From assembly GCF_017876115.1 (NCBI RefSeq), contig NZ_JAGINO010000003.1, positions 248,001 through 312,000 of the forward strand: a DNA stretch of 64,000 bases, in the 5' to 3' direction. This DNA comes from Azospirillum picis (GTDB lineage: Bacteria; Pseudomonadota; Alphaproteobacteria; Azospirillales; Azospirillaceae). The notes beneath the pieces are model-generated. The model searched no databases. It was not told the origin of the DNA and worked only from the letters and a program-made list of their open reading frames with translations. Below are positions 37,755 to 47,219 of this stretch, in pieces (positions within the stretch are counted from its first letter, which is position 1; each line of letters starts with the position of its first letter). The position numbers were made by a program, and so were the translations under genes.

Positions 37755-38687
37755 TCAGCCCTGGCCGCCGGCGGCAGCGGCGACTTCGGCGGCGAAGTCC
37801 GACTGGGCCTTCTCGATGCCCTCGCCCAGCGCGAAGCGGGTGAAGGCGGTGACCTTGACCGGCGCGCCGATGTCCTTGGCGGCGTTCTCCACCACCTTGC
37901 GGACCTTGGTCTCGCCGTCGATCACGTAGGTCTGCTCGAGCAGGCAGACTTCCTCGTAGTACTTGCGGACGCGGCCTTCGACCATCTTCTCGATGATGTT
38001 CTCCGGCTTGCCCGACGCGCGGGCCTGCTCGGCCAGCACGCTGCGCTCACGCTCCAGGGCCGAGCTGTCGACATCGGCGATGTCCAGCGCGTCCGGGCGG
38101 GCGGCGGCGATGTGCATGGCGATCTGCTTGCCGAGGTCGGCCAGCTTGGCGGTGTCGCCGGTCGACTCCAGGGCGACCAGCACGCCGATCTTGCCCAGGC
38201 CCGGCGCGATGGCCGAGTGGACGTAGCTGACGACCACGCCGGCCGAGACCGACAGGGCGACGCTGCGGCGCAGGTTCATGTTCTCGCCGACCGTGGCGAT
38301 CAGGCTGGTCAGCTCGTCCTGGGCGGTGTGCGAGGTGCCCGGGTAGGTGGCGGCCTTCAGGGCCTCCACGTCGCCGCCGGTCGAAAGGGCCAGTTCGGCA
38401 GCCTTGGCGGCGAACGCCTGGAACTTGTCGTTGCGGGCGACGAAATCGGTCTCGGCGTTCACCTCGACGACGGCGCCCTTGGTGCCGGCGGTGGCGACGG
38501 CGACCAGGCCCTCGGCGGCGACGCGGCCCGACTTCTTGGCGGCGGCGGCGAGGCCCTTCTTGCGCAGCCAGTCGACGGCGCCCTCAAGGTCGCCCTGCGT
38601 CTCGTTCAGCGCCTTCTTGCAGTCCATCATGCCCGCGCCGGTCTTCTCGCGCAGTTCCTTGACGAGCGAGGCGGTAATCTCGGCCAT
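37755..38687 (-). CDS. tsf: Elongation factor Ts
   Basis: 310 residues. Nucleotide-exchange factor for EF-Tu. The UBA-like N-terminal [25 protein letters not shown], the TDFVARND motif that inserts into EF-Tu, and the C-terminal [20 protein letters not shown] stretch are present. The ATG at 38687 follows GGAAGGAAGAGG. A strong intrinsic terminator lies between rpsB and tsf, so tsf expression depends on readthrough or its own start; I did not find a convincing tsf promoter. Confidence 0.97.
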   Translation of the reverse strand: MAEITASLVKELREKTGAGMMDCKKALNETQGDLEGAVDWLRKKGLAAAAKKSGRVAAEGLVAVATAGTKGAVVEVNAETDFVARNDKFQAFAAKAAELALSTGGDVEALKAATYPGTSHTAQDELTSLIATVGENMNLRRSVALSVSAGVVVSYVHSAIAPGLGKIGVLVALESTGDTAKLADLGKQIAMHIAAARPDALDIADVDSSALERERSVLAEQARASGKPENIIEKMVEGRVRKYYEEVCLLEQTYVIDGETKVRKVVENAAKDIGAPVKVTAFTRFALGEGIEKAQSDFAAEVAAAAGGQG

Positions 38688-38764
38688 GTTGCGCCCTCTT
38701 CCTTCCAAGCGATCCGGCAGGCGGATCGGATTGAGTCACAAAGTCAAAACAAGTGGCAACCCAT

Positions 38765-38805
38765 AAAAAAGGCAGCCGGGCCATAGGTCATAAGGCCCGG
38801 CTGCC
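38765..38805 (-). terminator. Intrinsic terminator/attenuator between rpsB and tsf
   Basis: On the minus strand, a perfect 12-bp GC-rich stem (GGCAGCCGGGCC and complement) with an 11-base loop, immediately followed by six T. It sits 16 bases after the rpsB stop. It is expected to end a fraction of rpsB transcripts and so set the ratio of S2 to EF-Ts and downstream products. Confidence 0.9.
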
Positions 38806-38820
38806 CTTCAACCGTCAGGG

Positions 38821-39603
38821 TCAGGCCTGGGCGGCGGTCTCGGCGCCCTCTTCCTCGGGCAGCTGCTCGGCGGGGGCTTCCTCGCCGGCGCCGACGTCGA
38901 TGCCGGCGGCGCTCATCTCGGCCTGCAGGCCGTCGAGCACGGCACCGACCGCGAGGTCGCAGTAGGTCTCGATGGCGCGCAGCGCGTCGTCATTGCCGGG
39001 GATCGGGAAGGCGACGCCGTCCGGATCGGAGTTGCTGTCGAGGATCGCGACGACCGGGATGCCGAGCTTGTTGGCTTCCTTGACCGCGATCGACTCCTTG
39101 TTGGTGTCGATGATGAAGATGACGTCCGGCAGGCCGCCCATCTCCTTGATGCCGCCCAGCGCGCGCTCCAGCTTGTCGCGCTCGCGGGTCAGCTCGAGGA
39201 TTTCGCGCTTGGTCAGGCCCGAGGTGTCGCCGGACAGGCGCTCTTCCATCTCGCGCAGGCGCTTGATCGACTGGGAGATCGTCTTCCAGTTGGTCAGCAT
39301 GCCGCCGAGCCAGCGGTGGTTCACGTAGTACTGGCCGCACTTGGCGGCAGCCTCGGCGATGCGCTCCTGGGCTTGGCGCTTGGTGCCGACGAACAGGACG
39401 CGGCCGCCGCCGGCGACGACGTCGCGCACGGCCTGCAGGGCGCGGTGCAGCATCGGGACGGTCTGCTCGAGGTCGATGATGTGCACGCCGTTGCGCACGC
39501 CGAAGATGTACTGGTTCATCTTCGGGTTCCAGCGGCGGGTGTGGTGACCGAAGTGGACACCGGCCTCGAGGAGCTGGCGCATGGTGAAGGTGGGCATGGT
39601 CAT
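38821..39603 (-). CDS. rpsB: 30S ribosomal protein S2
   Basis: 260 residues. Typical start [24 protein letters not shown], and the [28 protein letters not shown] and [12 protein letters not shown] segments. The last ~30 residues are an acidic Glu/Ala-rich extension. Two adjacent in-frame ATGs occur (39603 and 39597); the first has the better spacing from AAGGGA. First gene of the superoperon, with a good promoter about 140 bases upstream. Confidence 0.97.
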   Translation of the reverse strand: MTMPTFTMRQLLEAGVHFGHHTRRWNPKMNQYIFGVRNGVHIIDLEQTVPMLHRALQAVRDVVAGGGRVLFVGTKRQAQERIAEAAAKCGQYYVNHRWLGGMLTNWKTISQSIKRLREMEERLSGDTSGLTKREILELTRERDKLERALGGIKEMGGLPDVIFIIDTNKESIAVKEANKLGIPVVAILDSNSDPDGVAFPIPGNDDALRAIETYCDLAVGAVLDGLQAEMSAAGIDVGAGEEAPAEQLPEEEGAETAAQA

Positions 39604-39745
39604 GTGGAAAAAATCCCTTTTTCCGGTTGCTCCGCCGCGGGCGTTGTCCGACGCGCATGGATGTCCATGGCTACAGACACCGGATCGGGCCATCGGGGTA
39701 AAGCCGAGGGTCCGCCAGCCCGCGTGAGGTTTTGACGACGGCGCT

Positions 39746-39774
39746 TACATAGACCCGCCGGCGTATGTTGACAA
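39746..39774 (-). promoter_or_regulatory. Predicted rpsB promoter
   Basis: Minus strand TTGTCA (39774-39769), 17-bp spacer, TATGTA (39751-39746). Places the transcript start near 39739, leaving a ~135-base leader before rpsB, long enough for S2 autoregulation, which is known for this operon in other bacteria. Confidence 0.65.
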
Positions 39775-39813
39775 GAAAAAAGGCCATGCGGGACGTGCCC
39801 CGCATGGCCTTTT
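39771..39813 (-). terminator. Intrinsic terminator of aspS
   Basis: 15-bp stem (arms 39778-39792 and 39799-39813) with a 6-base loop; on the minus strand it is followed by a T-rich tract. Begins 31 bases downstream of the aspS stop, and insulates aspS from the rpsB promoter that starts within its tail. Confidence 0.85.
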
Positions 39814-39843
39814 CTTCGCCCCGGAAAGAAGGCCGTGAAGCCC

Positions 39844-41697
39844 TCAGCCCTGGGCCGGCGCCGGCCCGGATCCGGCTCCCGCCGCCGGCTGGGCGGCGAC
39901 CTTCGGCTTGGGCAGGTCGAGCTTCAGATGCAGCTCCCGCAGGCGCGCGGTATCGACGGCCGCCGGAGCCTGCATCAGGAGATCCTCCGCCCGCTGGTTC
40001 AGCGGGAAGGCGATGACCTCGCGGATGTTCGGCTCGTCGGCCAGCAGCATGACGATGCGGTCGATGCCGGGGGCCGAACCGCCGTGCGGCGGGGCGCCGA
40101 GCTTGAAGGCGCTCAGCATGCCGCCGAACCGGGCTTCCAGCTCCTCCGGCGGATAGCCGGCGATCTCGAAGGCCTTGTACATCACTTCCGGCAGATGGTT
40201 GCGGATGGCGCCGGACGACAGCTCCACGCCATTGCAGACGATGTCGTACTGGTAGGCCTTGATGTCGAGCGGGTTCATCTCCTCCAGCGCCTTCAGGCCG
40301 CCCTGGGGCATGGAGAAGGGGTTGTGGCTGAAGATGACCTTGTTGGTCTCCTCGTCCAGCTCGTACATCGGGAAGTCGACGATCCAGCAGAAGCGGAAGG
40401 CGTTCTTCTCGATCAGGTCCAGCTCCTCGCCGATGCGGGTCCGGGCGAGGCCGGCCAGCTTGGCCGCCGGAGCGGGCTGGTCGCAGACGAAGAAGATGGC
40501 GTCGCCGTCATCGAGCCCGGCCAGATCGCGCAGCCGCGCCTGGGCCGCCTCGGGCACGAACTTGGCGATCGGCCCCTTCCCGCCGGCCGCTTCCATGACG
40601 ATGTAGCCGAGGCCGGGGGCGCCCAGGCCGCGGGCCCAATCGTTCAGCTTGTCGAAGAAGCTGCGCGGGCGGTCGGACACCTTCGGCGCGCGGATGGCGC
40701 GGACCACCCCGCCCTTCTCCAGCGTCTGCTTGAAGGCGCGGAACTCGACGTCCTCGCGCTTGAACACCTCGGTGACGTCGGTGATGACCAGCGGGTTGCG
40801 CAGGTCCGGCTTGTCGTTGCCGTACTTCAGCATCGATTCGGCGAAGCTGATGCGGCGGAACGGCGGCTGGTCGATGACCGGCTTGGACTCGCGGCGGAAG
40901 GCGCCGAACTCGTCGAAGATGCCGAACAGCACCGGCTCGACGGCGGCGAAGACGTCCTCCTGGGTGACGTAGGACATCTCGAAGTCGAGCTGGTAGAACT
41001 CGCCCGGGCTGCGGTCGGCGCGGGCATCCTCGTCGCGGAAGCAGGGGGCGATCTGGAAATAGCGGTCGAAGCCGGCGACCATCAGGAGCTGCTTGAACTG
41101 CTGCGGCGCCTGCGGCAGGGCGTAGAACTTGCCGGGATGGTTGCGGCTGGGCACCAGGTAATCACGCGCGCCCTCCGGCGACGAGGCGGTGAGGATCGGC
41201 GTCTGGAACTCGGTGAAGCCCTGCTCGATCATGCGGCGGCGCGCCGATGCGATGACACGCGAGCGCAGCATGATGTTCTCATGGATGCGGTCGCGGCGCA
41301 GGTCGAGGAAGCGGTAGCGCAGGCGCACGTCCTCGCCGGTGTCGGCGTCCTGGTTGACCTGCAGCGGGATCTGCTCCGCCTCGCTCTGGATGGTCAGTTC
41401 CTGGATCTGCAGCTCGATGCGGCCGGTCGGCAGCTTGTCGTTGATCGTCTCGGCCGTCCGCTTCACCACCTTGCCGGTGACGGTGATGACCGATTCCAGC
41501 TTCAGCCGGTTGGCGACCTCGAAGGCCGGATTGGAGGTGTCGACCACGCACTGCGTCAGGCCGTAATGGTCGCGCAGGTCGATGAACAGAAGCTGTCCAT
41601 GGTCGCGCTTCCGGTTGATCCAGCCCGACAGGCGGGCGATCTCACCGGCATTCTCTTCACGAAGCTGGCCGCAGGTGTGCGTGCGGTAGGGGTGCAT
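39844..41697 (-). CDS. aspS: Aspartyl-tRNA synthetase, probably non-discriminating
   Basis: 617 residues, bacterial class II enzyme: OB-fold anticodon domain (1-110), catalytic core with the bacterial GAD insertion (about 290-420) and a basic Pro/Ala tail. Motif 2 is [20 protein letters not shown] and motif 3 is [13 protein letters not shown]. The residue in RDHGQLLF (H33) is histidine where E. coli's tRNA-Asp-specific enzyme has leucine; histidine is the state of non-discriminating AspRS that also charges tRNA-Asn for GatCAB. That specificity is inferred. The upstream part of this frame is antisense shadow of rnd. Confidence 0.96.
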   Translation of the reverse strand: MHPYRTHTCGQLREENAGEIARLSGWINRKRDHGQLLFIDLRDHYGLTQCVVDTSNPAFEVANRLKLESVITVTGKVVKRTAETINDKLPTGRIELQIQELTIQSEAEQIPLQVNQDADTGEDVRLRYRFLDLRRDRIHENIMLRSRVIASARRRMIEQGFTEFQTPILTASSPEGARDYLVPSRNHPGKFYALPQAPQQFKQLLMVAGFDRYFQIAPCFRDEDARADRSPGEFYQLDFEMSYVTQEDVFAAVEPVLFGIFDEFGAFRRESKPVIDQPPFRRISFAESMLKYGNDKPDLRNPLVITDVTEVFKREDVEFRAFKQTLEKGGVVRAIRAPKVSDRPRSFFDKLNDWARGLGAPGLGYIVMEAAGGKGPIAKFVPEAAQARLRDLAGLDDGDAIFFVCDQPAPAAKLAGLARTRIGEELDLIEKNAFRFCWIVDFPMYELDEETNKVIFSHNPFSMPQGGLKALEEMNPLDIKAYQYDIVCNGVELSSGAIRNHLPEVMYKAFEIAGYPPEELEARFGGMLSAFKLGAPPHGGSAPGIDRIVMLLADEPNIREVIAFPLNQRAEDLLMQAPAAVDTARLRELHLKLDLPKPKVAAQPAAGAGSGPAPAQG

Positions 41698-41913
41698 GGG
41701 TCGAAACACCTTGAAAAGGTCGGATTCCGGCGGAAAAAGCGGTTCGACACACCACACCGGAAGGACGCGAAAGTCAAGCCGCCATGCGGCGGGGACGGCC
41801 GGCGGAACGACGCGGAGGGTCGCGCGACGCGCAGGCCGGGCCTGCCGGTTCGCGTTGCGGATCCGCGTTTCGGCGCACTTCCGCGGACCGGTTCCGTCGT
41901 GTATGAAGCAACC

Positions 41914-43104
41914 ATGACGCTCATCACGACAACCGACGCCCTGCAGGCCTTCTGCCAGTCTCTGGCCGGGGCCGACTACATCACGGTCGACACCGAGTTC
42001 CTGCGGGAAAAGACCTACTGGCCCCAACTGTGCCTGGTCCAGATCGGCGGCCCGTCCGGCGCCGTCGCCATCGACCCTCTGGCCGAGGGCATCGACCTGG
42101 CGCCGCTGTTCGCGCTGATGAGCGACCCGTCGATCCTCAAGGTCTTCCATGCCGCCCGGCAGGACGTGGAGATCTTCTGGCATCTCTCCGGCAGCATCCC
42201 CACGCCGCTCTTCGACACCCAGGTCGCGGCCATGGTCTGCGGCTTCGGCGAGAGCGTCGGCTACGAGACGCTGGTCACCAAGCTGGCCGGCGCCCGCATC
42301 GACAAGTCCAGCCGCTTCACCGACTGGTCCCACCGCCCGCTGACCGAGCGCCAGCTCACCTACGCGCTGTCGGACGTCATCCACCTGCGTCCGGCCTACG
42401 AAAAGCTGAAGCGCCGCCTCGCCCGCACCGGCCGGTCCCATTGGCTGGAAGAGGAGATGGCGATCCTCACCGACCCGCGCACCTACCAGGTCGATCCGGA
42501 CACGGTGTGGCAGCGGCTGAAGGTGCGCACCAACAAGCCGCGCTTCATGGCGATCCTGAAGGAGCTGGCCGCCTGGCGCGAGCGCGAGGCCCAGCGCCGC
42601 GACCAGCCGCGCTCGCGCGTGCTGCGGGACGAGGCGCTGCTGGAGATCGCAGCCCATGCCCCCACCTCGGTCGACGACCTCGCCCGCACGCGCGGGCTCG
42701 GCCGCGGCTTCGCCGAAGGCCGCCAGGGGAGCGATGTGCTGGCCGCCGTGCAGGCCGGGCTCGACCTGCCCGACAGCGCCCTGCCGCGGATCGAGCCGCG
42801 CGAGGAACCGCCGCCCGGCCTGCAGCCGATCGTCGAGCTGCTGCGCGTCCTCCTGAAGATGAAATGCGACGAGAACAACGTGGCTGCCAAGCTCGTCGCC
42901 TCCTCCGCCGACATGGAGGCCCTGGCCGCCGACGATGCCGCCGACATTCCGGCGATGCAGGGATGGCGGCGCGAGCTGTTCGGAAATGATGCGCTCGACC
43001 TGAAGCACGGCAAGATCGGGCTCGCGGTGATCGACCGGCGGGTGCGCATTGTCCCGGCCGGCGAACCCCGCCCTTCTGTTCAGCCCGCCGACCCGGAATC
43101 TTGA
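41914..43104 (+). CDS. rnd: Ribonuclease D
   Basis: 396 residues. 3'-to-5' exoribonuclease acting in tRNA 3' maturation. DEDD-type exonuclease residues are visible: [17 protein letters not shown] (Exo I), [11 protein letters not shown] (Exo II) and [16 protein letters not shown] (Exo III, Y-x3-D), followed by HRDC domains (about 200-290 and the C-terminal third). The ATG at 41914 has no clear ribosome site; a TATGAA lies 7 bases upstream, so a leaderless or very short-leader transcript is possible. Divergent from aspS. Confidence 0.95.
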   Translation: MTLITTTDALQAFCQSLAGADYITVDTEFLREKTYWPQLCLVQIGGPSGAVAIDPLAEGIDLAPLFALMSDPSILKVFHAARQDVEIFWHLSGSIPTPLFDTQVAAMVCGFGESVGYETLVTKLAGARIDKSSRFTDWSHRPLTERQLTYALSDVIHLRPAYEKLKRRLARTGRSHWLEEEMAILTDPRTYQVDPDTVWQRLKVRTNKPRFMAILKELAAWREREAQRRDQPRSRVLRDEALLEIAAHAPTSVDDLARTRGLGRGFAEGRQGSDVLAAVQAGLDLPDSALPRIEPREEPPPGLQPIVELLRVLLKMKCDENNVAAKLVASSADMEALAADDAADIPAMQGWRRELFGNDALDLKHGKIGLAVIDRRVRIVPAGEPRPSVQPADPES

Positions 43105-43126
43105 TCTTTCGCGAGTCTTGATCTTT
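43099..43126. repeat. 11-bp direct repeat at the rnd stop
   Basis: TCTTGATCTTT at 43099-43109 and 43116-43126, separated by 6 bases. The first copy contains the rnd TGA stop codon. Confidence 0.85.
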
Positions 43127-43438
43127 ATGGACGGCATCGCCTCGTCGCCTTGCCGTCCCTTGGCGCGACGCCGGCCCGGAGCGGCCGGCATTGCCCCTTA
43201 AGGGCTTTTTAAAGAAAGTTTCGCTTACAATCGCTTCGATTGCGCAGGATCCCCTGCAATCCGTTCCACCGCGGAAGCGATCGTTGCGGGCGCGCACCTC
43301 CAGCCCATTGCGATTCGTTCACCGGCGGAAGCGGCGGCAGACCGGGCGTGCGCTTCCGGAACAGGGGCCGCCGGCGCCAGGCGGTCGTCCGCGCAGGTGC
43401 TTGGTGGACGCGACACGTGTTGTGGGAGTGAGCGACCG
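43105..43438. other. 334-base gap between rnd and the EAL-like gene
   Basis: No gene is convincing here. It holds the second copy of the TCTTGATCTTT repeat, a GCCC/GGGC mini-hairpin followed by five T (43193-43210) that may end rnd transcripts, a CAATCG/CGATTG stem near 43228, and two related segments: CGTTCCACCGCGGAAGCG near 43261 and CGTTCACCGGCGGAAGCG near 43316. Confidence 0.6.
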
Positions 43439-44725
43439 ATGAGCAGGTTTGGCGGCAGGCCACCGATGGGACGGGATCGAGTCCGGCTTTCCACCGTGGA
43501 AAAGCAGGCCGCCGTCGCAGCCGCCAAGGACCAGAGGCCCGACTTCGACAACGACAAGCTCCTGAACCTGCTGCGCACGGCGAAGAGCGAACTGCAGGGC
43601 ATGCGGCTGATCCACATGCACCTGTCGCTGCTGAAGGACCGCGACCCGACCAGCCAGATGATGGTGCGCACCATCATCCAGGAGTTGGCCGGCAAGGCCT
43701 CCTACCTCCAGTCCTTCAACATCTCCAACGGTGACCTCATCATCCTCTACAAGGGCCTGAAGCTGACGGGCGTCACCGACGTCTGCCAGACGGTCGAGCA
43801 GATCTTCCTGTCGAAGACGACACTGACCGGCCCCAATCCCTACAAGGAATATTCGCTCTATTCGATCATGGAACTGGCGTTGAACTTCATCAACGTCATC
43901 CGGTTCATCGAGGAGCTGCAGGCGACCGAAACAGGCAACCACGTCACCGAGACCAAGCCGCCGATCACGCTGGAGGAGCTGGGCAAGCTCGAGCGCTCCA
44001 TGCAGATGTTCGACCTGTCCCCGTTCCTGTTCAACCAGGGCATCGCCAACATCGGCGGCGGCGAGTCGGAGATGGAGTATTACGAGCTCTACATCTCCAT
44101 CAAGCTGCTGCAGGAACGCCTCTGCCCCGACTACGACATCACCGCCAACAAGTGGCTGTTCAACTACTTCACGGCCAACCTCGACCAGTCGGTTCTGCGC
44201 GCCCTGAACCATGGCCTGAGCTTCATGCGCGGGCGGCGGATCGGCATCAACATCAACCTGTCGACGGTGATCTCGACCGGCTTCGTGAAGTTCGACGAAC
44301 GCCTTCCGATCGATTTCCGCGGCCAGGTGGTGCTTGAGGTGTCCAAGGGCGACCTCATCGAGAACCTGTCGCTGTTCAACGAGGTTGTGGAGTTCGCCCA
44401 GGAACGCCGCTACCAGATCGCCGTGGACGGGCTGAATCCCTTCTGGGTGACCAACTTCGACCTCGAATACCTGAACGCGGACTACGCGAAGATCTTCTGG
44501 TCCAACGACATGTTGGAGATGGACGCGCGGTTCGAGCAGTATTTCCGCGACCGCATCGCCGAGCAGGACCGCTGCAAGTTCATCCTCGCCCGCTGCGACA
44601 GCGTGGCGAGCCTGGTCTACGCCCACAAGGTGGGAATCAAGCTGGTCCAGGGCCGCGCGGTCGACAACATCCTGCGCAAGGGCGTCAGCGTCCGCGACGC
44701 CATCGCCCACGCCAAGACCGACTGA
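43439..44725 (+). CDS. Degenerate GGDEF/EAL-type protein (EAL domain without catalytic motifs)
   Basis: 428 residues, no signal peptide or membrane helix. The C-terminal ~170 residues follow an EAL-barrel pattern (INLSTVIS, GQVVLEVSKGDLIEN, ERRYQIAVDGLNPFWVTN, LEYLNADYAKI, HKVGIKLVQGRAV), but the EALLR, DDFGTG and metal-ligand positions are absent. The region around 75-150 (FNISNGDLIILYKGLKLTGV) looks like a decayed GGDEF. It therefore should not make or break cyclic-di-GMP; it may bind it or act through contacts. The ATG at 43439 follows GGGAG at 10 bases. It stands alone between rnd and a convergent SDR. Confidence 0.75.
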   Translation: MSRFGGRPPMGRDRVRLSTVEKQAAVAAAKDQRPDFDNDKLLNLLRTAKSELQGMRLIHMHLSLLKDRDPTSQMMVRTIIQELAGKASYLQSFNISNGDLIILYKGLKLTGVTDVCQTVEQIFLSKTTLTGPNPYKEYSLYSIMELALNFINVIRFIEELQATETGNHVTETKPPITLEELGKLERSMQMFDLSPFLFNQGIANIGGGESEMEYYELYISIKLLQERLCPDYDITANKWLFNYFTANLDQSVLRALNHGLSFMRGRRIGININLSTVISTGFVKFDERLPIDFRGQVVLEVSKGDLIENLSLFNEVVEFAQERRYQIAVDGLNPFWVTNFDLEYLNADYAKIFWSNDMLEMDARFEQYFRDRIAEQDRCKFILARCDSVASLVYAHKVGIKLVQGRAVDNILRKGVSVRDAIAHAKTD

Positions 44726-44739
44726 CCCCGGACTATTCT

Positions 44740-45501
44740 CTAGGGCTTGCGCGGTGCGCGGCGCAGCGGGCCGTCGGTCAGCGCGGGCGGCAGCAGGGCC
44801 AGCAACCACACCGCCGCGGCCATCGGCCAGGGAAAGGCGACCCGCGCGGCATTGCGCGCCAGCCCGCGGCGGATGACCCGGGCGGCGGCATCCGTTTCCA
44901 TCAGGAAGGGCATCGGGAAGCGGTTGACCGCGGTCATCCTGCTCTTCACGAATCCCGGACAGATCACCGACACGCCGATCCCCTCCCCTGCCAGATCGCC
45001 GCGCAGCGCCTCGCCGTAGACCCGCACGGCCGCCTTGGCGGCGCAATAGGCCGGGGCGCCCGGAAGGCCGCGGAAGCCGGCAAGCGACGCCATCAGGGCG
45101 ATCTGGCCACGGCCGCGCGCCCGCAGTGCGGGCAGCAGCGGATGGATGGTGTTCAGCGTGCCGTCGAGGTTCACCGCCAGGATGCGGCGGGCCTGCTCCT
45201 CGCTCTCGCCGCCGTCGCCGGTGCCGGCCGACATCCCGGCATTGGCGATGACGAGGTCGACCGGCGCCGCCGCGTCGACGCTCCCGAGCCAGCGGGCCAT
45301 CGCCTCGCGGTCCGCGACGTCGATCGCGGCCGCCTCCACGGCCGCGCCGGCCGCACGGCAACGGGACGCCACCGCGGCCAGCCGCGCGGAGTCGCGGCCG
45401 GTCAGCGCCAGCGCGACGCCGGGGGCGGCATAAAGAAGGGCCAGCGCCTCGCCGATGCCGCTGGAGGCGCCGGTTATGACGATGGAACGCGGCTGTTTCA
45501 T
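44740..45501 (-). CDS. Short-chain dehydrogenase/reductase (SDR)
   Basis: 253 residues, classical SDR. Cofactor motif TGASSGIG (10-17), NAGM (87-90), catalytic S139, Y152 and K156 (YCAAK). An extra C-terminal hydrophobic stretch (WPMAAAVWLLALLPPAL) suggests membrane association. The substrate is unknown. Divergent from yicC; convergent with the EAL-like gene. Confidence 0.9.
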   Translation of the reverse strand: MKQPRSIVITGASSGIGEALALLYAAPGVALALTGRDSARLAAVASRCRAAGAAVEAAAIDVADREAMARWLGSVDAAAPVDLVIANAGMSAGTGDGGESEEQARRILAVNLDGTLNTIHPLLPALRARGRGQIALMASLAGFRGLPGAPAYCAAKAAVRVYGEALRGDLAGEGIGVSVICPGFVKSRMTAVNRFPMPFLMETDAAARVIRRGLARNAARVAFPWPMAAAVWLLALLPPALTDGPLRRAPRKP

Positions 45502-45589
45502 GAATCCCCTGCCCTTGTGCGCTTGTTGCCGGTCCGTACCCCCGGTATAACGGGCCGACATCCCGATACCGATTTCAAACGAGGACGCC

Positions 45590-46486
45590 GTGCCCGCCCA
45601 TCGCCCCGTCATTGCCAGCATGACCGGTTTCGCACGCGTCGACGGGCACGGCGACGGTTATTCCTGGACCTTCGAGGTCAAGAGCGTCAACGGCCGCAGC
45701 CTCGACCTGCGCTGCCGCCTGCCGTCGGGCTTCGACAGCATCGAGGCCACGGCGCGCGCGGAACTGCCGAAGCGGCTGGCCCGTGGCAACGTCAACCTCA
45801 CGCTGTCCGTCAGCCGCAGCCAGGCGGTGTCGCAGCTCCGCATCAACCGGGAGCTTCTCTCCCAGGTGCTGGAGATCGCCCGCGAGATCGAGGGGGCAGG
45901 TGCCGCCCCGCCGCGGCTTGATTCGCTGCTGGCCGTACGCGGCATCATCGAGCCGGTCGAGGAGGATGAGGGAGACGCGCGCGAGCGGGTCGAGTCGGCG
46001 CTGAAGGCGGACCTGGCGAAGCTGGTCGATCATCTCGTGGCCAACCGCATCGCCGAGGGCAAGCGGATCGCCGACGTGCTGAACGGTCATCTCGACGAGA
46101 TCGCGCGGCTGGTCGAAGCCGCGTCCGCCTGCGCGTCGACCCAGCCGGAGGCGCTGCGGGAAAAGCTGCGCGCCCAGGTCGCCGCCATCCTCGGCTCCTT
46201 TCCCGCCCTGCCGGAGGACCGGCTGGCCCAGGAGGCCGCCATCCTCATCGGCAAGGCCGACGTCCGCGAGGAGCTCGACCGCCTGCGCGCCCACATCCAG
46301 GCCGCGCGGGACCTCATGGCGGAAGGCGGGGCGGTCGGACGCCGCTTCGACTTCCTGTGCCAGGAATTCAACCGCGAAGCCAACACCCTCTGCTCCAAAT
46401 CGGCCGACGTCGAACTGACCCGCATCGGCCTGTCGCTGAAGGCCTCGATCGAGCAGCTTCGCGAGCAGGTCCAGAACATCGAGTGA
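45590..46486 (+). CDS. YicC-family endoribonuclease-like protein
   Basis: 298 residues with the YicC N-terminal domain (SMTGFARVDG, EVKSVNGRSLDLRCRLP) and C-terminal DUF1732 (KADVREELDRLRAHI, GRRFDFLCQEFNREANTLCSKS). E. coli YicC cleaves the RyhB small RNA; that activity is transferred here only by family. The GTG at 45590 follows GAGGA. Ends 5 bases before gmk, a conserved pair. Confidence 0.93.
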   Translation: MPAHRPVIASMTGFARVDGHGDGYSWTFEVKSVNGRSLDLRCRLPSGFDSIEATARAELPKRLARGNVNLTLSVSRSQAVSQLRINRELLSQVLEIAREIEGAGAAPPRLDSLLAVRGIIEPVEEDEGDARERVESALKADLAKLVDHLVANRIAEGKRIADVLNGHLDEIARLVEAASACASTQPEALREKLRAQVAAILGSFPALPEDRLAQEAAILIGKADVREELDRLRAHIQAARDLMAEGGAVGRRFDFLCQEFNREANTLCSKSADVELTRIGLSLKASIEQLREQVQNIE

Positions 46487-46491
46487 TCGTC

Positions 46492-47139
46492 ATGGCTCCG
46501 ACCACCTCCCCCCTCATCCACCGGCGCGGCCTGATGCTGGTGCTGTCCTCCCCGTCCGGAGCCGGCAAGACCACCATCGCGCGCGGGCTGCTGGATCGCG
46601 ACCCCGGCATCACCATGTCGGTCTCGGTCACCACCCGGGCGATGCGCCCTGGCGAGGCCGAGGGCCTGGACTACTACTTCATCGACCAGCGCCGCTTCGA
46701 CCGCATGGCCGAAACCGGCGAGCTTCTGGAGCATGCCCGCGTCTTCGGCAACTGCTACGGGACGCCGCGCGCCGCGGTCGAGAACGCCCTTGCCGGCGGC
46801 CGTGACGTGCTGTTCGCCATCGACTGGCAGGGCGCGCAGCAACTTGCCCAGAACGCCCGCGACGACCTCGTCAGCGTCTTCGTGCTGCCGCCGACCGCGA
46901 CCGAACTGGAGCGTCGCCTGCGCGACCGCGGCCAGGATTCGGAAGAGGTGATCGCCAACCGCATGGCCAAGGCGTCGAACGAGATCAGCCATTGGCCGGA
47001 ATACGACTACGTCATCGTCAACCATGACGTCGAGGAGAGCATCGTCGCCGTCCAGGCCATTCTGAGCGCCGAGCGTCTCCGCCGCCGCCGCCAGGTCGGC
47101 CTGCCCGAGTTCGTCAAGAGCATCCAGGACGCGCTGTAA
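46492..47139 (+). CDS. gmk: Guanylate kinase
   Basis: 215 residues. Phosphorylates GMP/dGMP to GDP/dGDP; also essential for recycling second-messenger GMP. P-loop SGAGKTT is at 22-28, with the GMP-binding VSVTTRAMRPGEAEGLDYYF and the lid DWQGAQQL. Operonic with yicC. A CGGTGGGC/GCCCACCG inverted repeat after the stop might act in termination. Confidence 0.97.
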   Translation: MAPTTSPLIHRRGLMLVLSSPSGAGKTTIARGLLDRDPGITMSVSVTTRAMRPGEAEGLDYYFIDQRRFDRMAETGELLEHARVFGNCYGTPRAAVENALAGGRDVLFAIDWQGAQQLAQNARDDLVSVFVLPPTATELERRLRDRGQDSEEVIANRMAKASNEISHWPEYDYVIVNHDVEESIVAVQAILSAERLRRRRQVGLPEFVKSIQDAL

Positions 47140-47219
47140 AGCCGGGCTTCCGGTGGGCACGCGGGAAACCTCTGCGGGGCCGCCGCCCACCGAATGCACC
47201 CTATCGAACATGCCCGGGC

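Noticed and set aside
39768..39796. Perfect TTGACA on the plus strand
   Set aside because: No -10 box at 16-18 bases; it lies inside the aspS terminator and the minus-strand reading as rpsB -35 fits better.
39835..41913. Upstream extension of rnd frame over aspS
   Set aside because: Antisense to aspS; RNase D similarity begins at the ATG at 41914.
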